Below are positions 54,583 through 63,113 of a stretch of DNA of 64,000 bases, piece by piece. The stretch's first letter is position 1; every line of letters starts with the position of its first letter. This DNA comes from Nocardioides soli. Lineage in GTDB: Bacteria > Actinomycetota > Actinomycetes > Propionibacteriales > Nocardioidaceae. The position numbers were made by a program, and so were the translations under genes. The stretch lies in assembly GCF_014191495.1 (NCBI RefSeq), contig NZ_JACHWR010000001.1, positions 1,426,001-1,490,000 on the forward strand, read 5' to 3'. The notes under the pieces were generated by a model that was given only the letters and a program-made list of their open reading frames with translations, made no database searches and was not told the DNA's origin.

Positions 54583-55577
54583 CAGAGGCCCGAGAAGTCG
54601 CGGATCACCTGATCGATGGAGTCGTTCGACTCCCCGAAGGGGATGATCCCCACCTGGGTGACGCCGAGCCCCTCGAGGTGCTTCAACCGGTCCCCGACCT
54701 CCGCTCGGCTCCCTGCGAGAGCGAACCGGTCCACCAGCTCGTCGATGACCAGGCGGGAGTGGTCCGAGCCCGGCACCATGTGGTCGTAGTAGTCATAGTG
54801 CTTCCGGATGGCCTCGATGGCTGCCAGCTCGCGTTCCGACAGGTCCACCCGGATCGGCCGGAGGACGGTTCGGGAGACGTGCGCGCGCACGCGGTCGCGC
54901 GCCCGGTCCGGGTCGTCGTCGATGGCGGTCGGTGCCCACAGCACGATGTCGATGTCGGACAGGCTTCGTCCCGCCTCCGCCGCCGCCTCGCCGAGGACGG
55001 CCAGGGCCGAGCTCACGGCATCGGAGTCCGTGCCGACGAGCAGGATGACCCCGTCCGCGACACGACCGGCCAGCTCGAGGAGTCGCGGCCCCGAGGCGGC
55101 GATGTAGACGGGCACCTCGACCGGTTCGGGGAGGTACGCGAGCCGGTAGCCGCTCTCGCCGCCAGGCGCCCGCACCTCCCGTCCCTGCCAGAGCGTGCGC
55201 AGGTCGCCGACGAGGTGCTCCAGCTCGGCCACCTTCATGGGGGTCGCACCCATGGTGTGCAGGGCCGAGTCGCCCACTCCGAACCCGGCCGCGACCCGCC
55301 CTCCGGCCAGCTCGTGCAGGGTCGACCAGCTGGAGGCGACGACGGACCTGTGCCGAGTGACGCCGTTGGTGACAGCGGTGCCGATGGTGATGCGCGAGGT
55401 GTCGACGGCGCTCGCCGCCATGGAGGTGTAGGCCTCTCTCCAGATGTTCTGGGAGTCACCGAACCACAGGTGGCTGTAGCCCAGTTCTTCGGCGAGACAG
55501 GCGAGTCGCCGCGTCTCCTGGACCGGTCGGGACGGATACAGGGACAGGCCCTTCGCCAGCGGACGGGGCGAGCTCAC
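54582..55577 (-). CDS. LLM-class oxidoreductase in the enamidase operon
   Basis: The 331-residue luciferase-like enzyme shows the full family plan: LGYSHLWFGDSQNIWREAY, ITIGTAVTNGVTRHRSVVAS, RVAAGFGVGDSALHTMGATP, VPVYIAASGPRLLELAGRVA and a C-terminal LGVTQVGIIPFGES. It may be F420-dependent or an FMN monooxygenase; the sequence alone cannot decide. The GTG start overlaps the ATPase stop by GTGA. In this operon it likely oxidises or reduces the imported ring compound before or after the enamidase. Confidence 0.88.
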   Translation of the reverse strand: MSSPRPLAKGLSLYPSRPVQETRRLACLAEELGYSHLWFGDSQNIWREAYTSMAASAVDTSRITIGTAVTNGVTRHRSVVASSWSTLHELAGGRVAAGFGVGDSALHTMGATPMKVAELEHLVGDLRTLWQGREVRAPGGESGYRLAYLPEPVEVPVYIAASGPRLLELAGRVADGVILLVGTDSDAVSSALAVLGEAAAEAGRSLSDIDIVLWAPTAIDDDPDRARDRVRAHVSRTVLRPIRVDLSERELAAIEAIRKHYDYYDHMVPGSDHSRLVIDELVDRFALAGSRAEVGDRLKHLEGLGVTQVGIIPFGESNDSIDQVIRDFSGL

Positions 55578-56344
55578 GACGCCACCGACCGCGTGCAGTC
55601 GTTGATGACCTGCCGGATCTCCCTCTTGTACTCGTTGAACGGATGCGACGTGTCGTCCCGGGGCCGGTCGAGGTCGATCCGGAACTGAGTGACGATCCGG
55701 CCGGGATTGGGGGCCATGACCACGACCCGATCGGCGAGCGCGACCGCCTCGTCGATCGAGTGCGTGATGAGGACCATGGTCGTGCGCATGGTCTCCCAGA
55801 TGCGGAGGAGCTCGCCGTGCATCTGCGCCTTGGTCTGGGCGTCGAGGGCCGCGAAGGGCTCGTCGAGCAGCAGCACGGTGGCGCCGTTGGCCAGCGAGCG
55901 GGCGAGTGCGACGCGCTGACGCATGCCACCCGAGAGCGCGGCGGGGAGCCGGTCCGCCGCTGCCTCGAGGCCCACGAGTCTCAGGTACTCGAGGGACGTG
56001 CTGTGACGCTCGGCCTTCGGCATCCGCTTCTCCACCAGGCCGAACTCCACGTTGCGGCGGGCCGACAGCCACGGGAAGAGGGCGGCCTCCTGGAACACCA
56101 CCCCTCGGTCGGGACTGGGCCCTTGGATGGGTGCGCCCTTGAAGAGCGCCGCCCCGCTCGTGGCGTCCTCGAACCCGGCCAGGATGTTCAGCAGCGAGGT
56201 CTTGCCACATCCGGAGGGTCCGACGATGCAGACGATCTCGCCTTCCTCGACGGACAGCTCCACGCCGTCGAGTGCGAGCACCGGTCCGTGACCGGCGCGA
56301 GCGGGGTAGCGCTTGCTGAGCTGTCGGACATCGACGATCGACAT
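55574..56344 (-). CDS. ABC importer ATPase (SsuB/TauB type)
   Basis: The 256-residue ATPase has Walker A GPSGCGKTSLL, signature ALSGGMRQR, Walker B VLLLDEPFAALD and the switch residue in LITHSIDEA. It belongs to the nitrate/sulfonate/taurine/pyrimidine importer type and pairs with the permease and binding protein encoded just upstream. Its stop is inside the start of the LLM gene, so the transporter and enzyme are made together. Confidence 0.95.
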   Translation of the reverse strand: MSIVDVRQLSKRYPARAGHGPVLALDGVELSVEEGEIVCIVGPSGCGKTSLLNILAGFEDATSGAALFKGAPIQGPSPDRGVVFQEAALFPWLSARRNVEFGLVEKRMPKAERHSTSLEYLRLVGLEAAADRLPAALSGGMRQRVALARSLANGATVLLLDEPFAALDAQTKAQMHGELLRIWETMRTTMVLITHSIDEAVALADRVVVMAPNPGRIVTQFRIDLDRPRDDTSHPFNEYKREIRQVINDCTRSVAS

Positions 56345-56367
56345 CGCTCATGCCTTCTTTCTGTCGC

Positions 56368-57258
56368 TCAGGCGACGGTCCAGGCGCACAGGCGGCGCTC
56401 GATCATGACGACAAGCCGGTCGAACAGGTAGCCCATGAGACCGACGGAGAGCATGGCCGCGACGATGACGTCGAGCCGCACGAAGTAGTACGCGTCCCAC
56501 ATCACGTAGCCGAACCCCGACTTCACCGCCACCATCTCGGCGACGATCACCAGGACCCACGACAGCCCGATCCCGAGTCGCAGGCCGGTGAAGATCGCGG
56601 GCAACGCGGCCGGCAGTCCCACTCGCATCAGCAGGCGCAGCCGGCCGGTGCAGCCGAGCATCTGGGCGGCTCGGAGCTGCAGCGGCGCTACGTGGTGCAG
56701 ACCATGGACGGTGTTGAGCATGACCGGGAAGAAGGCACCCACAGCGATGAGCCCGATCGCGGAGATGGCCTTGGTTCCGAAGAAGACCACCATGAAGGGC
56801 AGCCAGGCCGTGATCGGGATCGGACGGAGGATCTGGAAGAAGGGGTCGAGGAGCCTGCTCCCGATCCTCGACCAACCGATGATGCATCCGATCGCCGCGC
56901 CGCTGAGCCCCCCGAGCGCGAACCCGTAGATCACCCGCTGGCTGCTGGCGAGCGCATGCTCGAGCCAGGTGCCGTTGTAGAGCGGTTGCGCGTCGACCGA
57001 GCCGAACACCCAGCCCCAGGTGGCGTCGGCGACCTCCAACGGCGTGGGCAGGTACTCGGTGTCGACCAGGTCGAAGGACACGACCGCCTGCCAGACCAGG
57101 ACGACGACGATCGGCGTGACGAAGGCCAGCGGGTCCACCCGCCGCACAGAGCCCGCGACGAGTCGCGTCAGCCTCGATCCCCGGGGCTCGGCACCGGCTT
57201 CGGAACTCGGCATCGGTGGTCCTGCCATGACCTCGGGCGACCTCGTCGCGGCACTCAC
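56368..57258 (-). CDS. ABC importer permease (SsuC/TauC type)
   Basis: The 296-residue permease has about six membrane helices and the coupling loop around LQLRAAQMLGCTGRLRLLMRV, close to the EAA motif. A 35-residue polar N-terminus precedes the first helix. The GTG start overlaps the binding-protein stop as GTGA. Together with its neighbours it makes a complete importer. Confidence 0.93.
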   Translation of the reverse strand: MSAATRSPEVMAGPPMPSSEAGAEPRGSRLTRLVAGSVRRVDPLAFVTPIVVVLVWQAVVSFDLVDTEYLPTPLEVADATWGWVFGSVDAQPLYNGTWLEHALASSQRVIYGFALGGLSGAAIGCIIGWSRIGSRLLDPFFQILRPIPITAWLPFMVVFFGTKAISAIGLIAVGAFFPVMLNTVHGLHHVAPLQLRAAQMLGCTGRLRLLMRVGLPAALPAIFTGLRLGIGLSWVLVIVAEMVAVKSGFGYVMWDAYYFVRLDVIVAAMLSVGLMGYLFDRLVVMIERRLCAWTVA

Positions 57259-58337
57259 TGGCCGACCTCGGTCTTCGACAGGCCGGTCGCGTTCATCAGG
57301 TAGGTGTAGTCGAGGCTGTCCTCGACGACGTCGGACATGTCGCGCTTGGAGACGCCGAGCTCGTTGTACGCGCGAGCGGTGGCCAGGGCCCGATCACGGT
57401 AGAGCTGCCACTCCAGGGTGATGGAGTTGAGCGACTCCTCGACGACCTCGGCGGGCGCTCCGGTCTCCTGCATCATCAGGGCGACCAGCTCGTCGGGATA
57501 CTCGTTGAAGTAGTCCACGGCGTCGACGTAGGCACGGACCAGCAAGGTGGCGGCGTTCGGGTAGTCGGCCAGCCAGTCGTCGTTCGCCAGCGCCAGCGTG
57601 TTCGCGTTCTGGGTGTCGTTGGCGCCGATGTCGAGCGACGAGTAGACGGCGCTCCCGTTCTCGACGGCCTGCGCGCAGATGACCTCCCAGCACAGGATGC
57701 CGTCGATCTCCTCGTTGCGAAGACCGGTCAGCGTGGCCGGCCCGAGGGTGGTGAAGTTGACCCGCTCGATCGAGTTGGGGTCGAAGCCGGCTTCGCGTGC
57801 CGAGAGCTGGAACTGGATGTCCGGTCCGCTGTTCGGAGCCACCCCGATCTTGAGTCCGGCGAGATCGTTCCAGTCGTCGACCTCGGCGTCCGGCCTCAGC
57901 ACGAGTGCCTGGGCACCGGAGTTGCCACCGGCGACGATCGACACCCCGGTCGGCGCGGTGTCGAGAGCGACGGTGTGATAGCCGGCAGCGGCCACGGCGA
58001 CGTCACCCTTGGCGACCGCCAGCTGCGTGTCGGAGTATCGCTGGAAGGACTGCCACTCGACGTCCAGGCCGTACTTCTTCGCGAACTCGGGAAGGGCGAT
58101 GAACTGAGCGTTGTGCGGGATGGGGAGCGAGGCGATCTTGATCGTGCCGACGCCGTCCTCTGCTTCGGGAAGGTCCGTGGCGGCCGGGGACTCGGCGGCC
58201 TCGTGCTTGAGCTCGAAGCCGACGCTGCCCTCCGAATCGCCTCCGCAGGCTGCTAGGAGTGCGGCCGCGGCGAGGACGGCGACGCTCAGCTGCAAGCGTC
58301 GGCGCACTGAGTGTCTCGGGTGATGGTTCCGGGTCAT
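57255..58337 (-). CDS. ABC importer substrate-binding lipoprotein (NMT1/THI5-like)
   Basis: The 360-residue lipoprotein has an arginine-rich signal peptide and the lipobox LLAAC with C31. The mature protein follows the NMT1/THI5 and SsuA pattern: FAKKYGLDVEWQSFQRYSDT, VAKGDVAVAAAGYHTVAL, DLAGLKIGVAPNSGPDIQF and NEEIDGILCWE. Relatives bind thiamine precursors, pyrimidines, riboflavin-like and sulfonate ligands, in keeping with a heterocyclic substrate. The ATG at 58337 follows AAGGACG. Confidence 0.92.
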   Translation of the reverse strand: MTRNHHPRHSVRRRLQLSVAVLAAAALLAACGGDSEGSVGFELKHEAAESPAATDLPEAEDGVGTIKIASLPIPHNAQFIALPEFAKKYGLDVEWQSFQRYSDTQLAVAKGDVAVAAAGYHTVALDTAPTGVSIVAGGNSGAQALVLRPDAEVDDWNDLAGLKIGVAPNSGPDIQFQLSAREAGFDPNSIERVNFTTLGPATLTGLRNEEIDGILCWEVICAQAVENGSAVYSSLDIGANDTQNANTLALANDDWLADYPNAATLLVRAYVDAVDYFNEYPDELVALMMQETGAPAEVVEESLNSITLEWQLYRDRALATARAYNELGVSKRDMSDVVEDSLDYTYLMNATGLSKTEVGQ

Positions 58338-58363
58338 GGGTTCGTCCTTCTGGTCGTTGCTTC

Positions 58364-59545
58364 CTAGTACGCGGTGAGGACGCCGCTGCCGAGCTGGCTC
58401 GTCCTCTTGGGCGGTGCGGTGTTGCGACTCCTGGTGACGACGAGCTCGCCGCCGATGACGACCGCCGCCACCGCCGGGGTGTCGCCGGTCTCGAGGGCGG
58501 AGCTGAAGTCCGGTGCGTGCGACCCGTCGGGGGTGTCTGCGACGAGCAGGTCGGCCGGGGCGCCCACGGCGAGACGACCGGTGTCGAGGCGTCTGGCACG
58601 AGCGGTGTTGCCGGTCGCGCAGGCCACGGCGAGAGGTGCGGGCAGTCCGCCCATGGCGCACAGGAGGGACATCGTGCGCAAGATTCCGGCCGGGGCGATT
58701 CCGGCGCCTGCGGGCGAGTCGGTGCCGAGGACCAGCCGCTCGACCGCGTTGCGCGCGATCGCCAGACGCGTCACGTCGACGGCGGCGCGCGGGTTGCCGT
58801 TGAAGACGACCTCGATGCTCGCCTCGGTGGTGTCGAGGATGCGTTCGACATCCGCCAGCGCGGGTGCGGTCGGTCCACCGTTCACGTGGGCGGCGATGTC
58901 CGGCCGCACCGCGGCGCAGAAGGCGGCGTCGACGGTGCGGCTGGTCGGCACCGACTTGCCGCCGACGTGCACCATGACGGTCATGCCGACCGCTTGGGCC
59001 CACCTCGTCATCTGAGCCGCCTCCTCCGGGTCCTGTACTCCGGAGATGCCGATCTCACCGACGAGGTTGACGCCGGCGGCCGCGAGCTCCTCGAAGTCGG
59101 ACTCCTGGAGGCCCGGCTCGAGCATCAGCGCTCCGCCATGAACGCGGAGCCCCGACGGACGGAAGTTGCGGAAGCTGCTCGACGCCAGGAGCGCCAGCGC
59201 CTTGGTCGAGGCGACGTCCTTGGGACGCCCGGGGAGATGCACCTCCCCGGCGGACACCGCCGAGGTCACGCCGCCGTGCACGAAGCCCTCGAGGTAGTTC
59301 GACTGCGACTGTCGTGGGGTGTAGTCGCCGAAGACCGGGTGCACGTGGTTGTCGATCAGGCCGGGTAGCACCGTCGCGCCCCCGCAGTCGAGCACCGGGA
59401 CACCGAGCGGCGCTCGGAGGCCCGTGCCGACCGCGGCGATCCGACCGTCCTCGACGAGGATCGAGTCGGCAGGCTCGATGGGGCTCTCGATCGATCCGGT
59501 CAGCACCGTTCCGATCGAGGCGAGCAGGAGGTTCGAGGTCGTCAT
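58364..59545 (-). CDS. enamidase-like amidohydrolase
   Basis: The 393-residue protein has an amidohydrolase metal site, HVHPVFGDYTPRQ near residue 68, and a long chain of segments I associate with enamidase (EC 3.5.2.18, nicotinate fermentation of Eubacterium barkeri): SAGEVHLPGRPKD, RPSGLRVHGGALMLEPGL, AAHVNGGPTAP, LGTDSPAGAGIAPAGILR, ACATGNTARARRLDTG and VVTRSRNTAPPKR. Enamidase hydrolyses 6-oxo-tetrahydronicotinate, opening a six-membered lactam with loss of ammonia. Here it is beside an importer and an LLM enzyme in what looks like an aerobe, so the exact ring may differ. Coupled to the regulator by ATGA. Confidence 0.85.
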   Translation of the reverse strand: MTTSNLLLASIGTVLTGSIESPIEPADSILVEDGRIAAVGTGLRAPLGVPVLDCGGATVLPGLIDNHVHPVFGDYTPRQSQSNYLEGFVHGGVTSAVSAGEVHLPGRPKDVASTKALALLASSSFRNFRPSGLRVHGGALMLEPGLQESDFEELAAAGVNLVGEIGISGVQDPEEAAQMTRWAQAVGMTVMVHVGGKSVPTSRTVDAAFCAAVRPDIAAHVNGGPTAPALADVERILDTTEASIEVVFNGNPRAAVDVTRLAIARNAVERLVLGTDSPAGAGIAPAGILRTMSLLCAMGGLPAPLAVACATGNTARARRLDTGRLAVGAPADLLVADTPDGSHAPDFSSALETGDTPAVAAVVIGGELVVTRSRNTAPPKRTSQLGSGVLTAY

Positions 59546-60309
59546 GCCGAGGCGCCCTCGTCATCGTCGGCGTCGAGCGCGGGATCGTTGACGAGTCGCC
59601 GGAGCTCGTTGGTCCACAGGTTCGCCCGGAACCTGGTGGTGGGACCGGCGATGCTGACCGCGGCTACGACTCGGCCACCGATGACGACCGGCGCCGCGGC
59701 GGCGGAGACGCCGTCGACGAACTCGTCGTGGCTGGTCGCGTAGCCCAGGCGGCGCGCTTCCCGGACCTCGGCGAGCAGGTCGGCACGGGTCGTCTCCGTT
59801 CCGCGGGCGTGATACGGGATCCGCTCGTCCGGGAAGAGCCGGACGATCTCGTCATCGGTCAGGCCGGTCAGCAGGGCCTTGCCGCAAGCGGAGGCGTGCA
59901 GGGGCATGCTGGTGCCCTCCCGGATACCGGTCCTCAGCACGTGTGCGGTCTCGACCCGCTTGACGAAGGTGACCTCTCCCCCGGTCCGGACGCCGAGCGA
60001 GACCGCCTCCGCCGACAAGGTCGCCAGGTCGTGCATCGGCCCGCTCAGCGCCTCGACGAGGCGCGAGCTGTCCGTGGCGGCGGCGCCGAGCTGCGCGGCC
60101 GCCAGGCCGAGGACGTAGTAGCCGCTCGCCGGGTCCTGCTCGACGAACTTCATGGCGCGCATCGTCTGGAGGCTCAGGTGCACGGTGCTCTTCGAGCATC
60201 CGGTGCGGCGCGCGAGCTCACTGATGCCGAGCGGACCTCCTTCCTGCGCCAGGGTGCGGAGGATGGTGAGTGCACGTTCGACCGAACGCGACGTCTTAAC
60301 GTTCTCCAT
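59542..60309 (-). CDS. IclR-family transcriptional regulator of the enamidase operon
   Basis: The 255-residue regulator has the IclR winged helix: SRSVERALTILRTLAQEG followed by ISELARRTGCSKSTVHLSL, and the ligand domain with SACGKALLTGLTDDEIVRL and AAAAPVVIGGRVVAAVSIAG. The ATG at 60309 is taken because it begins the standard N-terminus; no ribosome site is seen, so the transcript may be leaderless. A palindrome begins three bases upstream, which predicts self-regulation. The gene is the first of its own operon. Confidence 0.92.
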   Translation of the reverse strand: MENVKTSRSVERALTILRTLAQEGGPLGISELARRTGCSKSTVHLSLQTMRAMKFVEQDPASGYYVLGLAAAQLGAAATDSSRLVEALSGPMHDLATLSAEAVSLGVRTGGEVTFVKRVETAHVLRTGIREGTSMPLHASACGKALLTGLTDDEIVRLFPDERIPYHARGTETTRADLLAEVREARRLGYATSHDEFVDGVSAAAAPVVIGGRVVAAVSIAGPTTRFRANLWTNELRRLVNDPALDADDDEGASA

Positions 60310-60311
60310 AG

Positions 60312-60326
60312 TTGAACACCGTTCTG
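60312..60326. promoter_or_regulatory. IclR operator candidate O2 (at the iclR start)
   Basis: TTGAACACCGTTCTG matches O1 in 11 of 15 positions, including the GAAC and GTTC half-sites around a three-base spacer. It abuts the start codon of the IclR gene, so binding there would block its own transcription. Confidence 0.55.
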
Positions 60327-60455
60327 TTGATGGACGAAACCGTGGCATGACGGTGTGACGCACGTCAAGCACGCAAGCTTGAAGTCGCCCCGAATCCCTC
60401 GCGAATCACCGGTTGACAAGGCGTGGGACGACGGGCTTCACTCGGGTCAACTTTA

Positions 60456-60470
60456 TCGAACATCGTTCGA
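60456..60470. promoter_or_regulatory. IclR operator candidate O1 (perfect palindrome)
   Basis: TCGAACATCGTTCGA has perfect six-base arms and a three-base spacer; it lies midway in the 227-base gap between the IclR gene and the cupin gene. The spacer of three sets it apart from the SOS box (spacer four). A TTGAACAAT half-site follows at 60476-60484. A TTGACA at 60413-60418 could be a -35 for the cupin gene. Confidence 0.65.
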
Positions 60471-60536
60471 CAGAGTTGAACAATAGTCAATCCGGACGCG
60501 AGCAGATGTCCGGTCACCCGCGAGAGGAAGACTCTG

Positions 60537-60989
60537 ATGACGACTACGCAGGCACCGACGGTCGACGAGGCGCGCAAGACGCACAACGCCCCGATCATCC
60601 GTCGGCCCGATGACGTCGAACCGAAGATGGGGCGCTTCAAGAACACCACGCAGATGGTGTTCCACCCCAGCGACGAGGACCCGACCCAGCCCAACGCGGG
60701 CATCATCAACTACCTGCCGGGCTCCGGCTTCCCGCTCCACAAGCACGACTTCGCGCAGATGTGGTTCGTGGTCGAGGGCGAGTGCACCTACGGCGACACC
60801 GTCCTGCACCAGGGTGACCTCGTGTACATGCAGGACCCGCACTTCGAGTACGAGATGCACACGGAGAACGGCTGCCGGATCCTCTTCCTGCAGTACCAGG
60901 GCCCGACGACCGGCGAGGGCCCGATCTACGAGGGCCGCTTCAACGTCAAGCAGGTCGCCGAGGTCAAGCCCGGGGACCTCGAGCGCTGA
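60537..60989 (+). CDS. single-domain cupin protein, divergent from the enamidase operon
   Basis: The 150-residue protein is one cupin barrel. Motif 1 is GSGFPLHKHDFAQMWFVVEG with metal ligands H-x-H, and motif 2 comes with GDLVYMQDPHFEYEM. It is therefore probably a small metal-dependent enzyme or sensor. The ATG follows GAGAGGAAG. It shares the regulatory region with the IclR operon and likely belongs to the same pathway, perhaps isomerising or oxidising the ring product. Confidence 0.88.
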   Translation: MTTTQAPTVDEARKTHNAPIIRRPDDVEPKMGRFKNTTQMVFHPSDEDPTQPNAGIINYLPGSGFPLHKHDFAQMWFVVEGECTYGDTVLHQGDLVYMQDPHFEYEMHTENGCRILFLQYQGPTTGEGPIYEGRFNVKQVAEVKPGDLER

Positions 60990-61007
60990 CGACACCCACC
61001 GTCAGAA

Positions 61008-61051
61008 GCCGCCGCGTGGCTGCCGCATCCCTGCCGCAGCCGCGCGGCGGC
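61008..61051. terminator. bidirectional hairpin between cupin and ychF
   Basis: GCCGCCGCGTGGCTGC (61008-61023) pairs with GCAGCCGCGCGGCGGC (61036-61051) through 16 bases, one of them a G-U pair, around a 12-base loop. It is placed between two convergent genes, where a shared terminator is expected. No T-run follows, as is common in high-GC actinobacteria. Confidence 0.75.
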
Positions 61052-61074
61052 GGGACCCGCGCGACCGCGCCGGG

Positions 61075-62151
61075 TCACACGTTGAAGCGGAACTCCACGA
61101 CGTCGCCGTCCTGCATGACGTAGTCCTTGCCCTCCATGCGGACCTTGCCGGCCTCCTTGGCCCTGGCCATCGAGCCGAGCCCGACCAGGTCGTCGAAGGA
61201 GACGATCTCAGCCTTGATGAAGCCGCGCTGGAAGTCGGTGTGGATGACGCCGGCGGCCTCGGGGGCGGTCGCGCCCTTCGGGATCGTCCAGGCGCGGGTC
61301 TCCTTGGGACCGGCGGTGAGGTAGGTCTGCAGGCCGAGGGTGTCGAAGCCGACCCGGGCGAGCACCTCGAGCCCGGGTTCGTCGACGCCCATCTCGGCGA
61401 GCATCTCGCGGGCCTCCTCGTCGTCGTCGAGCTCGACCAGCTCGGCCTCGAACTTCGCGTCGAGGAAGATCGCCTCGGCCGGGGCGACGATCTCCTGCAT
61501 GCGCGCCTTGAGCGCCTCGTCGGCCAGCTCGTCGGCGTCGCAGTTGAAGACGTAGATGAAGGGCTTGGCCGTGAGCAGGGACAGCTCCCGGATCAGGGCG
61601 CGGTCGATGGACGTCGCGATGATGGGAGTGCCGGCCTCGAGCGCGGCCAGCGCCTCCCGGGCGGCGGCGAGGTTGGCGGCCAGCTCCTTCTTGCCGCGGG
61701 CCTCCTTCTCCAGCCGCGGGATCGCCTTCTCGACCGTCTGCAGGTCGGCGAGGATCAGCTCGGTCTGGATGGTGGAGATGTCGTTGGCGGGGTTCACCTC
61801 GCCGTCGACGTGGGTGACGTCCTCGTCGCGGAAGACCCGGGTCACCTGGCAGATCGCGGCCGACTCGCGGATGTGGGCGAGGAACTTGTTGCCCAGCCCC
61901 TCCCCCTCGGACGCGCCGCGGACGATGCCCGCGATGTCGACGAACTCGACGGTCGCGGGCAGCAGCCGGGAGGATCCGAAGATCTCGGCCAGCCTCGGCA
62001 GCCGGTCGTCCGGCACCCCGACGACGCCGACGTTCGGCTCGATCGTGGCGAACGGGTAGTTCGCCGCCAGGACGTCGTTCTTGGTCAGCGCGTTGAAGAG
62101 GGTGGACTTGCCCGCGTTGGGGAGCCCGACGATGCCGATGGTGAGTGCCAC
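61075..62151 (-). CDS. ychF: YchF-type redox-regulated ATPase
   Basis: The 358-residue protein is YchF/Ola1. The P-loop GLPNAGKSTLFNAL is at the start, followed by YPFATIEPNVGVVGVPD, DIAGIVRGASEGEGLGNKFL and the YchF-type nucleotide motif in FNCDADE. A TGS domain is at the end (TDFQRGFIKAEIVSFDDL, then DYVMQDGDVVEFRFNV). It binds ATP rather than GTP and interacts with ribosomes. The start is GTG. Confidence 0.96.
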   Translation of the reverse strand: MALTIGIVGLPNAGKSTLFNALTKNDVLAANYPFATIEPNVGVVGVPDDRLPRLAEIFGSSRLLPATVEFVDIAGIVRGASEGEGLGNKFLAHIRESAAICQVTRVFRDEDVTHVDGEVNPANDISTIQTELILADLQTVEKAIPRLEKEARGKKELAANLAAAREALAALEAGTPIIATSIDRALIRELSLLTAKPFIYVFNCDADELADEALKARMQEIVAPAEAIFLDAKFEAELVELDDDEEAREMLAEMGVDEPGLEVLARVGFDTLGLQTYLTAGPKETRAWTIPKGATAPEAAGVIHTDFQRGFIKAEIVSFDDLVGLGSMARAKEAGKVRMEGKDYVMQDGDVVEFRFNV

Positions 62152-62204
62152 GGGCGGCGAGTCTACGGGCGGCGTACGACGGTGCCCCAATCCGCCGACG
62201 GCGC

Positions 62205-63059
62205 TCAGCGGGCCGGTCGGATCGGTCCCGCTCCCGGGGGCACCGCCTCGAGCACCTCGATCTCGTCGCCGACCCGGATCGTCGCTCCCGGCGTGTCCGG
62301 CACCAGGTTGATCGCGAACCAGGTCGCGCCGTCCCAGCGGCGGATCCGGGCCAGGGAGGCGATCGGCTCCTTCTCGCGCACGGCGGTGTCCGGGTCGACC
62401 GTCGTCATCACGCAGCGGGCACAGCCCTTGACCGCCCGGAAGGTCGCCTCGCCGATCCGGACCCGGCGCCAGTCGTCCTCCGCCCAGGCCGCAACCCCGG
62501 ACACGACGACGCTGGGCCGGAACCGGGTCATCGGCAGCGGCGCGTGGCCGCCACCGGACGACTCGAGGACGACGTCGTTGAGCGCCGCCAGGGACTCCTC
62601 GGTGGCCAGCAGGAGCGGATAGCCGTCGGCGAACGACACGCGGTCGTCGGGTCCGCTGAAGCGCGGGTCGGTCGGGCGACGGGTCGGGTCGTCGAGGTGG
62701 ACCAGCCGGGCCGGGCACCCCAACGCCTTGCTGAACCACGCGTCGGCCTCCGGCCCGGCCGGCGCGGCGGTCAGCCGCGAGGCCCAGATCTCGACCGCGA
62801 CCTGGGCCGCGGGGTCGGGTGTCGGCACCGACAGCGGCGGCAGGTCCGGCGCGGTCACCAGCAGACCGTCGCCGGTGAGGACCGGGTCGATCAGCAGCAT
62901 CCGGTTCACCTCGCGGGCGGTGATCACGGTGCCCGCCTCGTCGACGACCATCCAGCGCCGGTCACCCGACAGCCCCCACGGCTCGACCAGGGCCGAGTCG
63001 ACCGACTCCCCGCGGCAGGACTTGACCGGGAAGCGGTGGATCGAGGTCAGCTGGGCCAC
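62205..63059 (-). CDS. MOSC-domain protein (YcbX/mARC-like)
   Basis: The 284-residue protein has an N-terminal MOSC beta-barrel (SIHRFPVKSCRGESVDSALV, GLSGDRRWMVVDEAGTVI) and a C-terminal MOSC domain, with FRPSVVVSG, then the cofactor cysteine of AVKGCARCVMTTVD. Such proteins use molybdenum cofactor to reduce N-hydroxylated bases. The start is the GTG at 63059 with no strong ribosome site. A link to the purine or enamidase region is not implied. Confidence 0.92.
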   Translation of the reverse strand: MAQLTSIHRFPVKSCRGESVDSALVEPWGLSGDRRWMVVDEAGTVITAREVNRMLLIDPVLTGDGLLVTAPDLPPLSVPTPDPAAQVAVEIWASRLTAAPAGPEADAWFSKALGCPARLVHLDDPTRRPTDPRFSGPDDRVSFADGYPLLLATEESLAALNDVVLESSGGGHAPLPMTRFRPSVVVSGVAAWAEDDWRRVRIGEATFRAVKGCARCVMTTVDPDTAVREKEPIASLARIRRWDGATWFAINLVPDTPGATIRVGDEIEVLEAVPPGAGPIRPAR

Positions 63060-63113
63060 GGCAGCAGGATACGGACGGACACCCGCTCCGGCCTGGTCAC
63101 TAGGGTGGCGGCC

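Noticed and set aside
60456..60470. SOS box at the IclR region
   Set aside because: The half-sites look like the LexA motif, but the spacer is three bases instead of four and a second similar site lies at the iclR start, which fits an IclR operator better.
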